From positions 23,926,165-23,990,164 of the forward strand of contig CM044965.1 of assembly GCA_024516035.1 (NCBI GenBank): DNA of 64,000 bases, given 5' to 3'. The notes beneath the pieces were generated by a model, which ran no database searches, was not told the origin of the DNA, and worked only from the letters and a program-made list of their open reading frames with translations. Below, piece by piece: positions 1-11,248 of this stretch. Positions within the stretch are counted from its first letter, which is position 1; each line of letters opens with the position of its first letter. Origin of the DNA: Bactericera cockerelli (lineage: Eukaryota > Arthropoda > Insecta > Hemiptera > Triozidae). Made by a program: the position numbers and the translations under genes.

Positions 1-500
1 CAATAAAAACCTATTAGGATCGCCTTACGAGTCAATAAAAACCTATTAGCCGTGCCAGAGAGGCTATAAATAAACTGTGAATAGGATTGTGAAGGTGACT
101 TAATCACCGTAAGTAGCAGATACATGAGGGAGAAGGACGAATTCATTTTCAAATGTAGGATGAAAATTAAAGGCCTCTGATACTGGCTGTTTCCGGCCCA
201 ATCCAGGTTGGATGAGGTTAATGTGTCGATGAAACCTGTAGGCCGTGACAGAGCTATAAATAACTTCTCAATAGGATTGTGAAAGTTATTTGATCAGGGA
301 AGGGCGAACTCGTTTTCAAGTATAGGATGAAAGTTGGCTCGGCATTAGTTCTTGTAAGATCGTGCAAGTTAAGCTACACCCAGCAAGGTTACCACTTGGT
401 GTGTAGTAGTTATAAATTCTGAATAGGATTGTCAAGGTGATATAATCAGCGAGAAAATAATCTACTGCAACAAGATCAAGCATCACCTCACCAGAAGATA
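1..500. repeat. Degenerate tandem repeat, about 180-bp period
   Basis: Three related blocks carry the string ctataaat followed by aataggattgtgaa and taatca or tgatca, near 67, 253 and 411. A tail fragment of the 5S-derived SINE core (ggcccaatccaggttggatgagg) lies at about 190-225. No coding sequence is seen. This may be part of the 5' neighbourhood of the LINE fragment that follows, but I cannot show that. Confidence 0.45.
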
Positions 501-501
501 A

Positions 502-903
502 GTAAAAGTTGACTCTAAAGAGCTAGAAAGAGTGCAAGCTCGATTCATTCGGTACTTATTTAAAAAACTAAATGGGTTCTACCCATTATACCCCAACTAC
601 ATCAAGTATGATCTGCTCACTGAAAATCTCCCCATCCAATCACTTGAGGGGAGAAGACGAAATGACCAGATCAAACTCATTCAAAACATAAATACCGGAA
701 AACTCTGCAGCCCTTACATATACCAAATAATACTCCAGTGCCGAAAAACAAATGACCCCCGACTAAGAATGACTGATAACAGGGCACAGCCATTTCAAAT
801 ACCCCGTAAAGACAACTATACTTTTAAGTCCCCAATAATACAAGCGCTTGATGTATATAACAACACCAATGACAATGACAGACCACATATTATTATTTTA
901 TAA
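502..903 (+). pseudogene. LINE ORF2 C-terminal fragment (non-LTR retrotransposon)
   Basis: The frame is open from 502, just after a stop at 499-501, to the stop ending at 903. It has no convincing start codon, so this is the 3' end of a longer reading frame. The peptide contains LERVQARFIRYLFKKLNG and then SLEGRRRNDQIKLI, the layout I know from the C-terminal region of jockey/R1-like LINE ORF2 proteins (after the reverse transcriptase domain, a 'LE+VQ+RF' segment). It is a 5'-truncated, dead copy. An AT-rich tail with (TAA)n follows at about 1000-1045. The family call rests on pattern memory, not a search. Confidence 0.7.
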
Positions 904-1042
904 TATAAATACCCAATGTAACGCGTCAGTTATTGCCTCACACGACACACAGAAACCTAAGGTTTCTGTTATCCGTGATGAGGTGTAGACGACTATTAAA
1001 AAAAAATAATAATAATAAAAAAAATAATAATAATAAAAAAAA

Positions 1043-1486
1043 TAACCTACTTCAACAACAGACCATCAACTCAATCGAAAATAACCTACTTCAACAACAG
1101 ACCATCCATCAACCCAGCAGAAAATAACCTACCTCAACAAAGGACTAACTATCACCTCAATAGAAAATAACCTACTTCAACAAAGGACTAACTATCACCT
1201 CAACAGAAAATAACCTACTTCAACAACAGACCATCAACTCAAAAGAAAATAACCTACTTCAACAACAGACCATCACATCAATAAAAAATAACCTACTTCA
1301 ACAACAGACCATCAACTCAATGGAAAATAACTCATTTCAACAACAGACTATCAACTCAATAGAAAATAACCTACTTCAACAGACAAATAACCTACAGACT
1401 TCAACAAAAGACCATCACCTCAATAGAAAATAACCTACTTCAACAACAGACCATCAACTTAATAGAAAATAACTAAATAACCTACT
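1043..1486. repeat. Minisatellite, about 37-40 bp unit, 11 copies
   Basis: Units read roughly aaaataacctacttcaacaa then cagaccatcaactcaatag, with variants (aggactaactatcacctcaa). The array begins directly after the (TAA)n tail of the LINE fragment, so it may have grown from that tail. The short open frame at 933-1127 on the plus strand lies in this repeat and is not a gene. Confidence 0.85.
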
Positions 1487-1621
1487 TCAATCAGTGATGA
1501 GCGAGCATCATTCAATCCGTCATCTGAATGGAACTCGTCATCTGAAACTAGTCCAAGTTGGGTCTTCTCTGCAATCAGTTACATTCACTCGTGACATACT
1601 GACACCTTGGCTAGGTGGTAG

Positions 1622-1815
1622 AAGACAGAGAGAGAAATAAATAGGCGATAGAGAGAGAGGGAGAGAGAGAGAGGGAGAGTAAGAAGGGAGAGGCAGAGAG
1701 AGACGAAAGAGAGAGAGAGAGAGAGGGAGAGAGAGAGAGAGGGAGAGAGAGGAGAGGGGGAGAGATAAGAGAGAGGAGAGAGGGAGAGAGAGGAGAGAGA
1801 GAGAAAGAGAGACGA
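1622..1815. repeat. (GA)n-rich low-complexity tract
   Basis: A purine-only run of GA and GAGG motifs. The Ser/Leu-rich open frames on the minus strand here are products of the CT repeat and are not genes. Confidence 0.9.
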
Positions 1816-1924
1816 GGGAAACACCCTGTATAACAATGATACCAAAATGATGTAAAACAATCTCAGGCCAAGAACTGAACCACGAGTCATGAGTTTGAGT
1901 CATGGAAGAATAATAGAGCTTATA

Positions 1925-2049
1925 AACCGACCTGAGGAGCTTGCAACCTCGAGGTCGGTGGTTCAAGTCCCGATTTCAGCGTGGATTTAGTAAAGCGAGT
2001 TTGAGTAATTGTGATATCACGAAAGTGATGAACACAAATATAATAACTT
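1925..2049 (+). repeat. SINE family A (tRNA-headed), internally deleted copy
   Basis: The copy has a B-box-like ggttcaagtcccgatttc and the family tail gatatcacgaaagtgatgaa. About 25 bp of the usual A-box region are missing. Family A recurs about 15 times in this window; intact copies (for example 48308-48441) carry an A-box-like tagcttgatcgataaggc, consistent with pol III transcription from a tRNA-derived head. Confidence 0.8.
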
Positions 2050-2076
2050 AAAAACTAAACAAAGCTTATAATAGGG

Positions 2077-2214
2077 ATGTTGAAAACAGGTGACACCAGC
2101 ACACCAAACTTCATAAGACAAGTTTTCTCCCTGGACATACAGAGGGGCAATGCGGCCAGCATCCTTGGCTCATTACCAGATGCTGTCCAGACGAAGGAAC
2201 TTTTTTACTTATAA
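2077..2214 (+). pseudogene. LINE ORF2 extreme C-terminus, 5'-truncated copy
   Basis: The frame reads LKTGDTSTPNFIRQVF and then FSLDIQRGNAASILG, and ends ELFYL-stop. A 'QRGNAASILGS' segment just before the stop is a common feature of one group of non-LTR retrotransposon ORF2 proteins. The upstream part of the same protein type is seen at 63785-64000, where a frame also contains KTGDT, so the two are probably copies of one family. A 5'-truncated insertion next to the SINE at 1925-2049. Confidence 0.7.
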
Positions 2215-2467
2215 ATGTTATTATCTTGTTGATTTAAAATAGGGATGTTATAAGTGTATGAATGAGATAACGTATCGTAATTCAGTAGGTTACAGCTGGT
2301 TGCAGAGATGAGCTATGAACTGGTCTAGCTTAAGAATCCATGGTTGAGATAACTCCAGGTAGTTCCATTGAGAGAGGTTTTTAACAACACAAGAGTTACA
2401 TAATATAATGGTTATGATGGTCTAATAATTTCATGTTGGATTAATAAAATTCTAACAAGAACATACA

Positions 2468-2675
2468 CATGCATTAGTAGTCAAGTGGTTAACGCGCTAG
2501 TCTGGTAATCCAGATAGCGTTGGGATCCGTCGGTTCGAATCCCACCCAGTGCATGAATTTTCCTCATTAATTTGAGTTTCTGAAACATTGTAATAAGATT
2601 CTGAGGGTTAGGTGGTAGAAAATGCTTTGAGCATTAACCTCGCCTGGTGGTTACTTTCCACTAAAGAATGTTATT
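2468..2675 (+). repeat. SINE family B (tRNA-headed), near full length
   Basis: The head contains gtcaagtggttaacgcgct (A-box-like) and ggttcgaatcccacccagtg (B-box). The body includes ttaggtggtagaaaatgctt and cctcgcctggtggtta, and the tail is cactaaagaatgttattatt. Family B recurs more than ten times in the window, in both orientations. Confidence 0.9.
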
Positions 2676-2944
2676 ATTATCATCATACATACCCTCATTA
2701 ATGTTACATATTATTATACATACCCTTGGCCACAGTGAATACTATTATTATCCCTACTAGTATCAACAATTCAACATATTTATCTTAATTGGATACCAGC
2801 TGTCTACCAACGATTCCGTGATATTAATTCAGACGTTTAGTCATTAGTGGAGGTACGTATCTATCCTTATCTCACAGACACGGAATTAAGAGATAAGATC
2901 TTATCAGTAGTGAAATAATTTGTACACACATTTTAGACATCCAA

Positions 2945-3065
2945 ATCAATTTATAGTATAAACAACATTACACACAGGACATGGAAGGAGCCCAGAACAT
3001 TTCTTCAGGGCGTCCAGGGGGGTTAATACCCCATCAATCCTTCCATCACCAAGACAACCATTATG
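2945..3065 (-). repeat. Unnamed interspersed repeat, copy 1
   Basis: The segment matches 61750-61855 in reverse complement. Shared pieces are acaggacatggaaggagccc, a ggcgtccagggggg block and cccatcaatccttccatcac. No coding potential is seen. The class is unknown. Confidence 0.6.
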
Positions 3066-3434
3066 GACACGGAAAGTAAGTAAGAGAAAAGATCTTATCA
3101 CGAGGTAAGTAAGAAGAACGCATATCAGTTGAAACAAAATCTTCTCATCAGTCAACTTATCTAGTTATGTACCACGCTAGTACGTGTTGAATTTTTGTCT
3201 GCTCCGATCGCCTAAGTCAAACGAAGATACACGATAGTTAGCGCAAAATGGATTAGAATCAACCCCCTGTCAAATCAATCCGAATTCCTAATTGAGCACA
3301 AATCCCGAGAACGTATCTAAGTTATGGCAACTGTCATAAATAAATTTAAATTTCAATTATCCATTGATTCGTAAATTTAAGTTAAACTTTGTGCCCGTTA
3401 CAATCAAAGCGTCTTATAAGAAAATACACTGCCA

Positions 3435-3612
3435 ATTATGGACACAATACTTCCTTATGATTGGTTCCCATTGTATACAATTGGCAATTTTGAGATCTTT
3501 ATACTAAATCACTTGTATCTCCAAAACTTCTTAACCGATTCTCTTCAAATTTGTTTTATATGGTAGTACATCGTTTTTCCTACATTCAAGATTCTACAAA
3601 AAATTCTGTAGA
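3435..3612 (-). repeat. Fragment of a roughly 0.75-kb interspersed repeat
   Basis: In reverse complement this segment matches about 39540-39770. Shared strings include gattggttc, cattgtataca, ggcaattttg and ttttcctacattc. It carries no coding signal. From 3618 a short piece of the common SINE core follows (ttttaccctccattcgctgg). Confidence 0.6.
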
Positions 3613-3736
3613 GGACGTGAGTTTTACCCTCCATTCGCTGGGAATCATACTAGCTACCCACATAAACCTCGCCCATTTAATTTATTCTTTTATTCGCCAT
3701 TTCAACTTTATTCTTCACGTCCAACAGAAATAAACA

Positions 3737-4060
3737 GATGGTGTACTTCATTTCTCACATCACTAACTAATTCAGCAAGAAATGCACTGCAAGGTCATTG
3801 TTAACACGATGCAATAATTCATATTCGAGAGGAACAATCGATACATAATAATCGATAATTCGCCCTTTTTTCTTAACGTTGAACAGAAAAAAACCGAGTT
3901 TGTTGGGTGGAAGAGCTAACCCCAGTGAGAATCCTGCCATACAAAACGAAATCCTATATAAAAAAATGGTGTCCTTAATTTTTCACATCACTAACTAATT
4001 CAGCAAGAAATGCACTCAATAACGGCTCAACAGGGTCACTTTTACCACGATGTAATTTTT
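3737..4060. repeat. Imperfect direct duplication, about 240-bp spacing
   Basis: The segment catcactaactaattcagc plus aagaaatgcact occurs at about 3758-3790 and again at about 3988-4015, each preceded by atggtgt and followed by a related GGTCA/ACGATG block. Nothing coding is visible between 3065 and 4530. Confidence 0.6.
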
Positions 4061-4537
4061 TTTTAAACCTAATTACAATGTGGCAGAATTCATGTCATTA
4101 CTTCATAATTCAATTATTTTTCTTTTACATGAAAGATTTAACCTTAATTTATTAAATTTATTCATGGTCAGTTTGGTCATGTAATACTTATACTCACTCC
4201 ATCATTCATGCATACACGATGGGGAGAGAGAAATCAACCACTCAATTCAAAAAGTACTGAATGCATTTAACTTTTTTTTGACAGCTTAAAAAATACCTTG
4301 GCAATTATGGGGGCCAAATTATCAAATGGGACTTCGAACCACCACCGTACAAGTCCGCCGATACAAGGATACAAGTCCGTCGCCTTATCGATCAAGGCCT
4401 ATATAGTTATATACCTATAGAAAGGAAAGTAATGGAATTACCTAAGTTTTCGATGGTCAGTTTTTAGTGCCAAACTACGTTCTATTTTTGTATATAAACA
4501 ATACTTTCTTTACCTTATAGGTAATAGAAATTAGAGC

Positions 4538-4730
4538 GCGCGATTAGCTCAGTGGTTAAGCACTCGCTTGCCTTGCGGAAAATCCCGGGTGCCGACAAAA
4601 TTTTTAGAGGGAGGCATACTACGGGATGGGTGGGCTACAACACAGACCACACGCGTCTACAGTAGCTCCTGTTTCATGGCTACGAAATAAAAACGGCTGT
4701 GAAACACTCTCTTAATATAAAAAAAATCAA
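4538..4730 (+). repeat. SINE family D (tRNA-headed), shortened copy
   Basis: The head is cgattagctcagtggttaag followed by cactcgcttgcc (A box region); the B-box region is degraded. The body has gaggcatactacgggatggg and ctacagtagctcctgtttca and ends in an A-rich tail. Other copies are at 61955-62225 and 62925-63115. Confidence 0.85.
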
Positions 4731-4989
4731 TGATCAAGTTTGATCACTTAAAGTGCTAAATATACGTCTCCGAATATCAGCTGTTGAGGCACTGGTCAAT
4801 GATACCTGTATTCTGCATTTCAGAGAACCCAGGCAAAATGTAAATACTAATTTCACACAGAATGCATCCAATGCTCAACCATTCACTCGGAATGGCACAT
4901 ACATACATAACTCCTATTACTCTTATATACTTGTCGGGTACATAGGCCAAGGTTGCATGTCCGTCAAGGCTAGGAGCCGGTATTAATGC

Positions 4990-5065
4990 TCAGCACACAC
5001 ACAGGTCACACAACACACACACACAACACACACACACACACACACACCACACACACACTTGATAA
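4990..5065. repeat. (CA)n microsatellite
   Basis: Nearly pure CA dinucleotide run with interruptions. Confidence 0.95.
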
Positions 5066-6290
5066 CATGATTAGCATGTCACCTCGACAACACAGAGTCA
5101 ACAATAGAAACTTATGGAAACTGCCAGAGAAGAGAATCTCAATAGAACACTAATAGAAAAGACTAGCCAACAGAATAGATAAGAAGACGAGAAAATTCTC
5201 TTCACAAATATCAAAGTACCCTGAAAGTGTTGGCCGAGCCAGAGCAATGCTCAATTCTTGTAGATTGGTATAGGAAAAATAAATATAGAGCCATTGCCTC
5301 GCCGACGTAGCCAATGCTATTCAGGATTAGAAATTAAAAACCTGCCTCGGGTTAAGTTCGTGCGATTAAACCGGGTTAATAGAGAATGCTAAGGCATTAA
5401 CTTCGCCGAAGGATTACAAAACAATTTAATTAAAAATATAAATATTGATCTTTATTTTATTTTTGTACATATTCTAGTTTTTTTATTTTTCTTGTTATGA
5501 ATTTTTTTTTATATTTTATTTAAATAAAATAAAGTGTAAATAAATAAACTAAGTTAATCTAAATCTATGTGAGCAAAGACCTGGAAAGCTCATGTTTTCT
5601 TCTCATCCTTAATATTCTTGAAACAAGCAGTATATTTCTTGACGAACTGCTCACTTGTATGTTGCAAATCCGACAGAGCATAACAGATATCATATCAGTC
5701 AGCATTATGATGTTATCGGCTAAAACAGGTAGAGCTTGTTATCGATAGTCTGTCACTTGTTTTTGATAGTATTTCACTAAGTAGGAAATGTAAATGAGAT
5801 ACGAGCAATGAAAGGAAAAGATAATTAATAATATTCGCCTCTATTTTATACTGACTACTTATAATACCGGATTAGCGACTATTAGGTACTATTTAAATTC
5901 TAGCATGTAAGCCCGAGACGTCTACACCGACCCATCTGTTATAGGAATATTTAACCAGCTGATCAAACATTAGAGAGAGCGAAAATGGCCAAACTTTGAG
6001 ATGCCATAATATTGTCAAGTTTCATTCAAATCAGATCACTACACCATCACAGTGAACATTTCCAACATCAAACTATTCCAAATTACTCGGGTAACACAGA
6101 GAACACCAACAACTTGAGAACACACAGGGACAATCAGAATCCAACACCCTTTCACCAAAGCGCCGCACCCACAAGAGTTTTACCAAAAAGAGTCAATTTA
6201 CATCGTGAAATTCCAACAAAGTATATTTTTGTTTTGAGAAAGCCTGAAATCTCCTATTCCATTTGGCTAAGAAAGTATTATTCTCTCATA
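5066..6290. other. AT-rich stretch without a recognisable gene
   Basis: No open frame of convincing composition and no clear repeat boundary. The open frame starting at 6012 runs into the 6292-6600 array and has no recognisable features; I regard it as chance. Confidence 0.5.
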
Positions 6291-6291
6291 A

Positions 6292-6600
6292 AAAGTTCCA
6301 AATTTCAAGGACATTTGCCATCTGAGAACAAAGGTCCCAAAAAAGATTTGCTTGAGGAGGAAATCTCCAAAATTCTAAGGTATTTCATCGAGGAGAAAAG
6401 CTCCCAAAATTCAAGGACATTTGCCATCTGAGAACAAAAGCTCCCAAAGTTCAAGGACATTTGCCATCTGAGGAAAAAAGCTCCAAAATTCAAGGACATT
6501 TGCCATCTGAGGAAAAAGTCCCAAAGTTCAAGACATTTGCCATCTGAGAACAAAGTAAGCTCCGTAAATTTCAAGAATATTTGCCATCTGAGAAAAAAAG
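6292..6600. repeat. Minisatellite, 39-40 bp unit, about 8 copies, abutting microprotein ORF
   Basis: Units read cccaaaattcaaggacattt then gccatctgagaacaaaagct, with indels. The last unit ends in tatttgccatctgagaaaaa and runs straight into the leader of the small ORF at 6611, so the array repeats the sequence immediately upstream of that ORF. Confidence 0.85.
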
Positions 6601-6610
6601 CGATATCAAA

Positions 6611-6730
6611 ATGCCCGAAATCCTGCAGAGGATCTGGAATGACCTGGTGCGATGGACTTACGACCCGGAAACCATTCTGGTGTACGTGGTGACAATTATC
6701 TTGGCCATCGCAATCATCAGGGCTTTGTAA
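6611..6730 (+). CDS. Candidate 39-residue single-pass membrane microprotein
   Basis: An ATG in a good insect start context (tatcaaaATG) opens a 39-codon frame ending in TAA at 6728-6730. The N-terminal half (MPEILQRIWNDLVRWTYDPE) is polar to amphipathic with two Trp; the rest (about residues 21-36, TILVYVVTIILAIAII) is a strong membrane helix, followed by RAL. Codons are G/C-rich at third positions (CTG, GTG, ATC, ACC), unlike the AT-rich surroundings, which argues for real coding. I do not recognise the family. The size and design resemble known insect one-helix regulatory micropeptides of the sarcolamban type, but the sequence does not match what I know of them. It could instead be a last exon encoding a membrane anchor. 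Tandem arrays on both sides copy its edges. Confidence 0.5.
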   Translation: MPEILQRIWNDLVRWTYDPETILVYVVTIILAIAIIRAL

Positions 6731-8010
6731 AGAGGGAGCCAGGAAGAGAAGTATGAGAAGAAAAGTTTTTTTTCGAAGAAGTGGCTTTGTCAACAAGTGA
6801 ATGAAAGCGACTGTAGAAATCATCAGGCTTTGTAAACAAGGAGCAGAAGAAGTATGAGAGAAGAAAAAGTTTTTGAAGTGGCTTTGTCAACAAAGTGAAT
6901 GAAAGCGACTTTGTGACTCTCCGTAAATAGGTGCCAGGGGGTATAGAAAATCATCAGGGCTTTGTAAACAAGGAGCCAGGAAGAGAAGTATGAGAGAAGA
7001 AAAAGGTTTTTTAAGAAAGTGCAAGTGGCCTTTGTCACAACAAAGGAAAGAAAAGCGTCTTTTTCGAGAACTTTCCAGTAATGGCGCTTGTAGAAATCAT
7101 CAGGGCTTTGTAAACAAGGAGCCAGAGAAAGGGGAAATGAAGAATGTTTATCGAGTTCAGGTTGAAGAGGGGAGAGAGAGAAAAAAGGCTTTGTTAACAA
7201 AATGCAAGTGGCTTTGTCAACAAAGTGAATGAAAGCGTCTTTGTGGCTTTCAGTAATGGTAGAAATCATCAGGGCTTTGCAAACAAGGAGCAAGGAAGAG
7301 AAGTATGAGAGAATAAGAGAAGAAAAAGGCTTTGTCAAGCAAATGCAAGTGGCTTTGTCAACAAAGTGAATGAAAGCGTCTTTGTGACTTTCAGTAATGG
7401 TGAGAAATCACAGGGCTTTGAAACAAGGAGCAGGAAGAGAATATGAGAGAATAGAGAAGAAAAGGCTTTGTTAAGCAAAAGAAGTGGCTTTGTCAACAAA
7501 GTGAATGAAAGCGTCTTTGTGCTTTCAGTAATGGTAGAAATCATCAGGGCTTTGTAAACAAGGAGCAAGGAAGAGAATTATGAGAGAATAGAGAAGAAAA
7601 GGCTTTGTTAAGCAAATGCAAGTGGCTTTGTCAACAAAGTGAATGAAAGCGTCTTTGTGGCTTTAGTAATGGTGTGTAAAATCATCAGGGCTTTGAAACA
7701 AGGAGCAAGGAAGAGAAGTATGAGAGAATGAGAGAAGAAAAAAGGCTTTGTTAAGCAAATGCAAGGGCTTTGTTACAGTGAATGGAACTGTGCTTCAGAT
7801 GGTAGAAATCATCAGGGCTTTGTAAACAAGGAGCAAGGAAGAGAAGTATGAGATAATGAGAGAAGAAAAAGGCTTTGTTAACAAAATGCAAGTGGCTTTG
7901 TCAACAAAGTGAATGAAAGCGCTTCCTGACTTTCAGTAATGGTGCTGGTGGTAGAAATCATCAGGAGCTTTGTAAACAGAGGAGCAATTGAGAAAGATAA
8001 ATATGAAGCT
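6702..8010. repeat. Tandem array, 110-145 bp unit, about 10 copies, seeded by ORF end
   Basis: Each unit contains a version of aatcatcagggctttgtaaa, which is also the last codons and stop of the ORF at 6611-6730. It then has ggagcaaggaagagaagtat, gctttgtcaacaaagtgaat and gaaagcgtctttgtg. The motif recurs near 6711, 6819, 6950, 7096, 7263, 7405, 7540, 7682, 7807 and 7956. Open frames in this array on either strand are repeat artefacts. Confidence 0.85.
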
Positions 8011-8045
8011 CCTATGTATGACAAGGCGACAAGGCGCACGTCACG

Positions 8046-8265
8046 CTTAGGATTCAAGGAAAAGAAACGAAAAATCACTCTGATGGAGAAAAAACCAGCA
8101 ACAATTCTGTAAATACACTGAAGACATCAATGAAAATTTGTCAGGGATAATAAAAGATTCAAGGAAGGGAAACGAAAAATCAACTCTGATGGAAGAAAAA
8201 CAGCAAAATATTCTGTGAATACATCGAAGACATAAATGAAAATTTGTCAAGGATAATAAAAGGCT
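8046..8265. repeat. Two-copy direct repeat, about 108 bp
   Basis: Both copies start gattcaaggaa, contain aaacgaaaaatca and ctctgatgga, and end aatgaaaatttgtca then ggataataaaag. They sit directly after the preceding array. Confidence 0.8.
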
Positions 8266-8816
8266 TGACTAAATGAAAATTACAGAGGTGCTCGTTTGAA
8301 ATAATTACTTTCCCTCCATATCACCTATTTGATGTTTTCTTTGATTTGATGTTGCGGCTAATTTCAACTTCTAAACCAAAGGTACTGGTTCGACTCCAGA
8401 GGTTGGACCAAAGTGTTTCACATTAATGAATACATGTTTTAATAGACGGGTATTTAGGTTTTTTCTAAGAGGCACAATTCTGGAATTGTAATTGGTACTG
8501 TTTTAGTTTTGCTTGTGACTAATTATATGTACTACTAATAGTAGGTTGATGATAGCTTTTTTTTTAATTTGGGTTTTAACGTGATGATAGATTTGGTTAC
8601 ATTAAGCGCAAAATCTGTGCAATTAAATCTGACATTAGTTGGATGCATCGAGGTTTTTTCGAGTAGATGCACGTCTCCACGTTACTTCTCATTTTATTTC
8701 TTCCTCTTTCACTGTTTTATCATAATCCCAGCAGTTGTGAAGTTTTCTATGAAACATATATTTTATTATAGGTAATATATTGTTATAAACAATATAAAAC
8801 ATATATTGTTATCATA

Positions 8817-8946
8817 ATTGTGTTTATCACTTTCGTGATATCACAAGTACTCGAACTCGTTTTACTAAATCTACGCTGAAACCGGGACTTGAACCACCGA
8901 CCTCAACGTTACAAGTCCGCTGAATTATCTATCAAGCTACTGAGGT
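8817..8946 (-). repeat. SINE family A copy
   Basis: On the plus strand: tcactttcgtgatatcacaa, ctacgctgaaaccgggactt, gaaccaccgacctc and caagctactgaggtc, i.e. the family in reverse. Near full length. Confidence 0.9.
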
Positions 8947-9006
8947 CAGAGTACAGCTGACAGATATAACAAGTTCGACATCCACAACACAAATATTAGT
9001 AGAGAG

Positions 9007-9261
9007 CAGGCGCGGCCGGTGCTAAGGAGCTGCGGAACTGCAGCACCCCCACACGGAAGAGAGATGGATTTTCTCAAGTCTTAGCTCGTACACAATAAAA
9101 TATTCACACGTTTCTATAATAATTTATTAATGCATAATTATTACGATTAGCATGGTAAATAAACTCAAACTCTAGATACTGAAAGGGCGACTCTATAATT
9201 CCCATTTTGGTCCGGTTTATGTGGCAGCACCTCCAAAACTTTTTCCCACCAGCCACGCCTG
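9007..9261. mobile_element. hAT-type MITE, 255 bp, 8-bp target duplication
   Basis: The termini are CAGGCGCGGCCGGTG and, in reverse complement, CAGGCGTGGCTGGTG (13 of 15 match). The element is flanked by the identical octamer gtagagag at 8999-9006 and 9262-9269. An 8-bp duplication with CAGG-type ends is the hallmark of the hAT superfamily. It has no transposase, so it is non-autonomous. A longer relative with nested insertions is at 55150-56378. Confidence 0.8.
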
Positions 9262-9389
9262 GTAGAGAGAGACCAATAAAATTGATACCTAGTGGTTATA
9301 CAAGCAAGTGGAATTTCCCCTTCAGTCTTCAGACCTTGCTCAACATCAGCTGGCTAGATTTGAGCGAGGTCTCAGTGCCAAATTTCTCA

Positions 9390-10170
9390 CACAGTTCACA
9401 ACATAGATAATCCACAACGCACCGCAATTCGTACTGGCAAACAACTTGAGTAAACAGAACATTAGATAATTTGTTTAAAAAAATACAGAAAACCAAATTT
9501 CACACACAACATGGACAATACACAACTGGCAAACTACTTCAGCAAACAGAACATGGGGTTCGGTGGAAGAGAAAGCCTCAGGCTTTAACCTCGCCCCTTG
9601 GTTCACTACATATTCTAATGTGTTCTTTTTATTTCATATCCTTTGTTGCAGAATGTATCATGTAGTTTACCAATAAAGTGTTATAAAATAATAATAATTT
9701 GTTAAAATAATACAGAAAACCAAATTTCAAACACAACATGGGCAATACACAACGCATCGCAATAGCTGGTAAACAGCTTCAATAAACCTACCATTAGTAC
9801 TATGAGAGTAAAGGGTCTCTTTATTGTATCGAGTAGTTTGTTAAAAATACAGAAAACCAACTTCGCAGTAAGAGGACATTATGTACTAACCAGTAATACC
9901 AACTTAGCAGTAAGAATATACTAGTAAGGATGTGTGTGTAAAGTCCAATAAACACTTGAAAGGCTTACCTAGTGAGTAGTAAAGACTTAGGCCCGAATTA
10001 AAGAGCGCTGCTGTGGTGGACACTGTTGACTATAGTATCTGATTTCAGTTATGTGATTGGCTGTTGCCATGGTAATAACAACACTATTGTAAGTAACAGT
10101 CTATGCTTTAGCGTCGTTCATAAATAGCAATAAACACTTGAAAGGATTAGCTAGTAAAGACTTAGCACTT
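9390..10170. repeat. Degenerate direct repeats
   Basis: A block with ttgttaaaa, atacagaaaaccaa and cacaacatgg recurs near 9470, 9700 and 9840. A second block, caataaacacttgaaagg plus ctagta, recurs near 9948 and 10130. No gene is visible from 9270 to 11080. Confidence 0.55.
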
Positions 10171-10789
10171 AAAGATATGATGGACAGACAGGTTGATGTG
10201 GTCGAGCACTTTCAACAGACCAGTATGAACGTACCGAGAATCAGCGCTGGAAGCATTTCGTCTGTGGTTTTCGACGCTAATTTATTTTGCCAATAAAAAT
10301 AAATCACAAGGTAAAAGTACAATGTAAAGTCTGCTTAGTAGTTATATTTCCATAAGCTTGGCAGTCAAAACCAGCATCCTCCATATGAGTCTACTATTTA
10401 TATTAGTATTTTTCCAAAAATTATATTTCAAACCATTGTAAAAGTATAGTACCAGCTTGTCCAGGTAGTTGTGTAGTAGGTACAATGACAGCACCCGAAT
10501 GACGGCCCGAGGCATGGCCCTATATTTATTTTCCCTGATCCTGCTCTACACAATGAGGCATTGCCGTACATCGATAGTACATGGCTGGTACCGCAACTGT
10601 TTCACATCTTCCAACTCCCAAGCGCGACAATTATTGTACTCTCAATACAATAACGGTAGGTGGTAATTGTAATTCTTTCTTAAAAAATAAACTGGTGTGA
10701 TTATTACAAAAATATTAAATATAACATCACGTACTTTAGATGCATAAATACATTATTTTAAACATAAGATATTCTACATTGCTCAGAAT

Positions 10790-10827
10790 TGGTACATTTG
10801 GTACCATTTTTGTACCAAATGTACCAT
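10790..10827. repeat. Short perfect hairpin
   Basis: The arm tggtacatttggtac is followed by a seven-base spacer and its exact reverse complement gtaccaaatgtacca. Too short and isolated to classify. Confidence 0.7.
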
Positions 10828-11084
10828 AGAAGCAGAGGAATAAAATTGGAATCGAATTATGGCGAATAATCGTGATTTTAAAACCATTTTATTCTTCAAT
10901 GAAATGTCTCTGTGGCAATACATAAACCAGTAAATGGCATTGGACTCTGGGTTAAACTGTTGGTGAGTTCGTTGAGTATTAAATTTACAGTAAATTACTA
11001 TCAATGGTCGAGAGGTAAGTACATAACGAGAGTGGAAGGTAAGTACATAATGAGAGTGTACTACATAACTTAGTGGAAGGCACT

Positions 11085-11150
11085 CGAAGGAAACCACTAG
11101 GCGAGGTTAATGCTAACATTTTTCATACCACCTAACCCTCAAAGTGGCGA
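11085..11150 (-). repeat. SINE family B tail fragment
   Basis: The pieces ggcgaggttaatgct and ccacctaaccctcaaag are the family B body in reverse, without the tRNA head. Confidence 0.7.
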
Positions 11151-11248
11151 AAGGAAGGTTTGATGGCAGAGATTCCCCAAGGCAATAATAACGCCTCGTT
11201 CTGATCTTGTAAAAAACTGCTGGAATAATGGAGACTTAATAGTTATCA

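Noticed and set aside
1538..1966. Ser/Leu-rich 100-140 codon frames over GA/CT tracts (also 37974-38411, 40018-40332, 62220-62480, 63119-63534)
   Set aside because: Low-complexity (GA)n/(CT)n translated; no start context, no conservation signal, open on both strands.
2490..2560. tRNA-like heads in many places (2490, 12590, 31080, 42600, 50370, 53450, 55975, 61965) as tRNA genes
   Set aside because: Each has A and B boxes but is followed by a SINE body or fails to form a proper acceptor or anticodon arm; none gives a complete cloverleaf by eye.
6305..8250. Minus-strand frames of 66-172 codons across the 6.3-8.2 kb arrays
   Set aside because: They follow the tandem units (LLTKPL, FIHFVDKA repeated) and lie antisense to the seeds of the arrays.
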